Origin: CAYMCO01 sp964388955
Lineage (GTDB): Bacteria; Chloroflexota; Anaerolineae; Anaerolineales; E44-bin32
Reading direction: 5' to 3'
Assembly: GCA_964388955.1 (NCBI GenBank)
Contig: CAYMCO010000022.1
Location: 22,813 to 86,812 of the forward strand
Length of the DNA stretch: 64,000 nucleotides
The position numbers and the translations under genes are program-made. The notes beneath the pieces are model-generated. The model did not search any database. It saw nothing but the letters and a program-made list of their open reading frames with translations, and was not told where the DNA came from. Positions within the stretch are counted from its first letter, which is position 1. Each line of letters opens with the position of its first letter. Positions 62,087-64,000 of the stretch are shown here, one piece after another.

Positions 62087-63874
62087 CTATGCGGGCGCCT
62101 GCATCCTTGAAACCCCAGCTTGCAGCGGGATGGTCACATGGATACGGGTCCCTCGGCCAGGTTCGGAGTCGATCTCAAGGCTCCCGTTTAGCACCCACGC
62201 CCGCTCCTGAATTCCCATCAGACCGTAGCTGCCGCTTTGGGTGAGTTCGGCCAGGTTATCAGGGACGGTAAAGCCTTCCCCATCATCGCGCACCTCCAGA
62301 CGCACCTCCCCCGGTTCGAACCACAGTTCGATCCAGACATGGGCGGCGCCCGCATGTTTGCGCGCGTTGGTCAAGGCCTCCTGCGCAATGCGATACAGGG
62401 CCAATTCCTGTTCGGCGGAGAGGGAAACAGGCGTCCCCCTGACCCCCATGCGCGCCTGGGGCGCTTCTCGCTCAACGAGCTGCGGACCGCCCTGCGCCAA
62501 GGCTCTCAGCGCGGCCACCAGCCCCAAGTCCTCCAGCACGAAGGGCCTCAGGTCGCGGCTGATCTGACGAACGCCAAGCAAGGTCTCATCCACCAAGGCC
62601 TTCAGGTCGGCCAGCCTCCCCAGGAGCTGTGGATCTTGGGCCCGGGACATCCCGAGTTCCAGGCTCCGGCTCATGGCCAGCAGGTTTTGCGCCGTTTCAT
62701 CGTGCAGCTCGCGGGCGATGCGCGCCCGTTCCTGTTCCTGCGAACGCGTGATCGCCCCCACGTATCGCCGCAGGCCCGCACGGTAAGCGGTGATCTGGCG
62801 CGCCATTTGATTGAATGCCAGCGCAAGCGCATCCAGCTCCTGGATGCCGGTGTCAGCAGCGGTTTCGGCTCGCTCGCCCGTCGCCAGCCGTGCGGTCTGA
62901 TCTGCAAGAAAGCGGGCCGGCTCCGTGATTCGGCGCGCCCCTCGGTAGAGCAGGATCGCCACAACCAACGCCCCAAGGAGTGCTGAGAGCCCGATTATGG
63001 TGACGTACTGCCGGGCGGGTGCGATGACGTCCTCCCACGGCTCGCGGACCACCAAACCCCAGCCAGTGCCATCGATGGGAGCGAACCCCAGCACCAGCGG
63101 CTCGCCCCCCTGGCCGGAAGAAAGCTGCCCTCCGCTGTTGCCCCGCAGCAGCGCCGGAATGAACGGCCGCTGGCTGAAATCCGCGCCGATCATGGAGCGA
63201 TCCGGGTGGAATATCACCCTGCCGTCGCTATCCACCATGTAGGCGAAACCCTCGTCACCGACCACCAGCCTGCGCAGCGGATCGCCGAGCGGGGCGGTGT
63301 GCAAATGAATAGCGCCGATGACCGCGCCGGCGAACTCATCCCCCTCATCGAGGACCGGCACGGCGATCACCACCATATCCTCCCCGGTCCGGGCGTCGGT
63401 AATCACGTTACTGAACGTGGGTCTGCGGGATCGCCTCGCGCCCACAAAATAAGCGCGCAGGGCGATATGTTCCCCCAGCGGGGTGGCCGAGGCGGGCGCC
63501 GTCTCGACAGCTAGACCGTTCTCATCCACCATCTCAATCCCCGCGTTAAAGATCTGCAGATCGTCAGAGGGGAGATGTTCGAGCAGCGGATCTCTACCGG
63601 TCAGGCTGAGATCCTCACTCCATTCGATCGCGATCTCCTCCAGTTGCTCAACATACATTTCCAGATCCCGAGCAACCCGGGTGGCCGAGAGGACAGCAAG
63701 CTGTCGGTCGCGATCCGTCAGCAGCGCGGCGACCGCCCGTTGGTAGGACAACACCCCCATCAGGATCAGCCCCAATATCAAGAGCGCGAGGGGTGAGGCG
63801 ATCCACAGCAGTGACTGGGCGAACAGGGATCGGGCTCGGCGCATCTCGGGAATCTTCGGGGTTGGCGTGCGCAT
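62087..63874 (-). CDS. NarL-family sensor histidine kinase with extracellular Cache domain
   Basis: 595 residues: one helix (about 20-45), a periplasmic dCache-like sensor (LPSDDLQIFNAG, FAYMVDSDGRVIFHPDRSMIG), a second helix (near 315), HAMP linker, HisKA_3 motif ARELHDETAQNLLAMSRSLEL with the phospho-His near residue 392, and HATPase_c (AQEALTNARKHAGAA, DDGEGF, GSYGLMGIQERA). It is paired with the LuxR-type response regulator immediately upstream: the regulator's TGA overlaps the kinase ATG (TGATG), so translation is coupled. Ligand unknown; Cache domains often bind amino acids or other small organics. Confidence 0.9.
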   Translation of the reverse strand: MRTPTPKIPEMRRARSLFAQSLLWIASPLALLILGLILMGVLSYQRAVAALLTDRDRQLAVLSATRVARDLEMYVEQLEEIAIEWSEDLSLTGRDPLLEHLPSDDLQIFNAGIEMVDENGLAVETAPASATPLGEHIALRAYFVGARRSRRPTFSNVITDARTGEDMVVIAVPVLDEGDEFAGAVIGAIHLHTAPLGDPLRRLVVGDEGFAYMVDSDGRVIFHPDRSMIGADFSQRPFIPALLRGNSGGQLSSGQGGEPLVLGFAPIDGTGWGLVVREPWEDVIAPARQYVTIIGLSALLGALVVAILLYRGARRITEPARFLADQTARLATGERAETAADTGIQELDALALAFNQMARQITAYRAGLRRYVGAITRSQEQERARIARELHDETAQNLLAMSRSLELGMSRAQDPQLLGRLADLKALVDETLLGVRQISRDLRPFVLEDLGLVAALRALAQGGPQLVEREAPQARMGVRGTPVSLSAEQELALYRIAQEALTNARKHAGAAHVWIELWFEPGEVRLEVRDDGEGFTVPDNLAELTQSGSYGLMGIQERAWVLNGSLEIDSEPGRGTRIHVTIPLQAGVSRMQAPA

Positions 63875-64000
63875 CAATCCAGGGTGAGCCACCCTTTGCG
63901 GATGGCATATAAGACCGCCTCAACGCGCGATGTCACGCCCAGCTTGTCAAAGATGCTGGAAAGATGAGTCTGGACTGTGCGCTCGCTGATCACCAGCGCC
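63874..64000 (-). CDS. LuxR/NarL-type response regulator, C-terminal end (cut by window edge)
   Basis: 42 codons are visible. ISERTVQTHLSSIFDKLGVTSRVEAVLYAIRKGWL is the typical GerE/LuxR DNA-binding helix-turn-helix. The stop codon TGA overlaps the ATG of the histidine kinase by one base. The receiver domain lies beyond the window. Confidence 0.85.
   Translation of the reverse strand, partial: ALVISERTVQTHLSSIFDKLGVTSRVEAVLYAIRKGWLTLD

Noticed and set aside
60396..62210. 604-codon open frame on the plus strand
   Set aside because: It lies antisense to the NBR1/PA14 gene and its composition shows no domain; an antisense shadow in high-GC DNA.

Overview
The window is a 60%-plus GC bacterial chromosome segment. 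Its gene content suggests Chloroflexota, probably an Anaerolineae-like lineage: many saccharopine-dehydrogenase-like, MttB-like and CocE genes, an archaeal-type AdoMet synthetase, a LysW-like zinc ribbon, and TadE/TadG proteins preceded by a c-di-GMP riboswitch. The taxonomic assignment is inference; no rRNA, tRNA, IS element or CRISPR array was seen.

Layout. (1) 1-439: 3' end of a methylenetetrahydrofolate reductase gene. (2) 467-4170, minus: tadE-tadE-tadG-type pilus genes behind a c-di-GMP-I (GEMM) riboswitch with an intrinsic terminator. (3) 4522-19706, minus: a catabolic block with two saccharopine-dehydrogenase-like enzymes, a class III aminotransferase, an ornithine-cyclodeaminase-like protein, two CocE/NonD hydrolases, two YtcJ-like amidohydrolases and an orphan peptide-type solute-binding lipoprotein. 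(4) 19746-43704, minus: the core cluster, with eight full-length MttB-superfamily methyltransferases without an in-frame amber codon, one internally deleted MttB, a single corrinoid protein, a tungsten-type aldehyde:ferredoxin oxidoreductase with a four-cluster ferredoxin, a complete Dpp/Opp-type ABC importer split into two blocks, an MFS exporter and an AsnC/Lrp regulator. (5) 43700-53409, minus: an MFS remnant, FAD amine oxidase, M28 peptidase, flavodoxin-like reductase, a third amidohydrolase, and a strongly diverged glycerate-kinase/enolase pair behind a second AsnC/Lrp regulator. (6) 53617-64000: housekeeping and envelope genes (LiaF-like proteins, archaeal-type MetK, HAD phosphatase, zinc ribbon, a degraded GreA, two-component proteins, an NBR1/PA14 surface protein).

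Working model (inference): ABC importers bring in N-methylated or amide-linked compounds. CocE, amidohydrolases and the M28 peptidase release smaller amines. The MttB paralogs each demethylate a different methylated amine onto the shared corrinoid protein, and the methyl group enters the folate C1 pool, where MetF would oxidise it. AOR, the FAD oxidase, aminotransferase, cyclodeaminase and dehydrogenases process the carbon skeleton. Three promoters share a TACGA-N3-TCGTA/C operator. Its spacing to -35 is identical at two of them, and at the asnC gene it lies inside the promoter spacer, so a feast/famine regulator probably coordinates the region.

The strongest points for follow-up are the MttB array with one corrinoid partner, the deleted mini-MttB, the roughly 98% identical 257-bp conversion tract between the two otherwise diverged CocE genes, the enolase homolog lacking the enolase acid/base residues, the shared operator, and the c-di-GMP riboswitch on the pilus operon.
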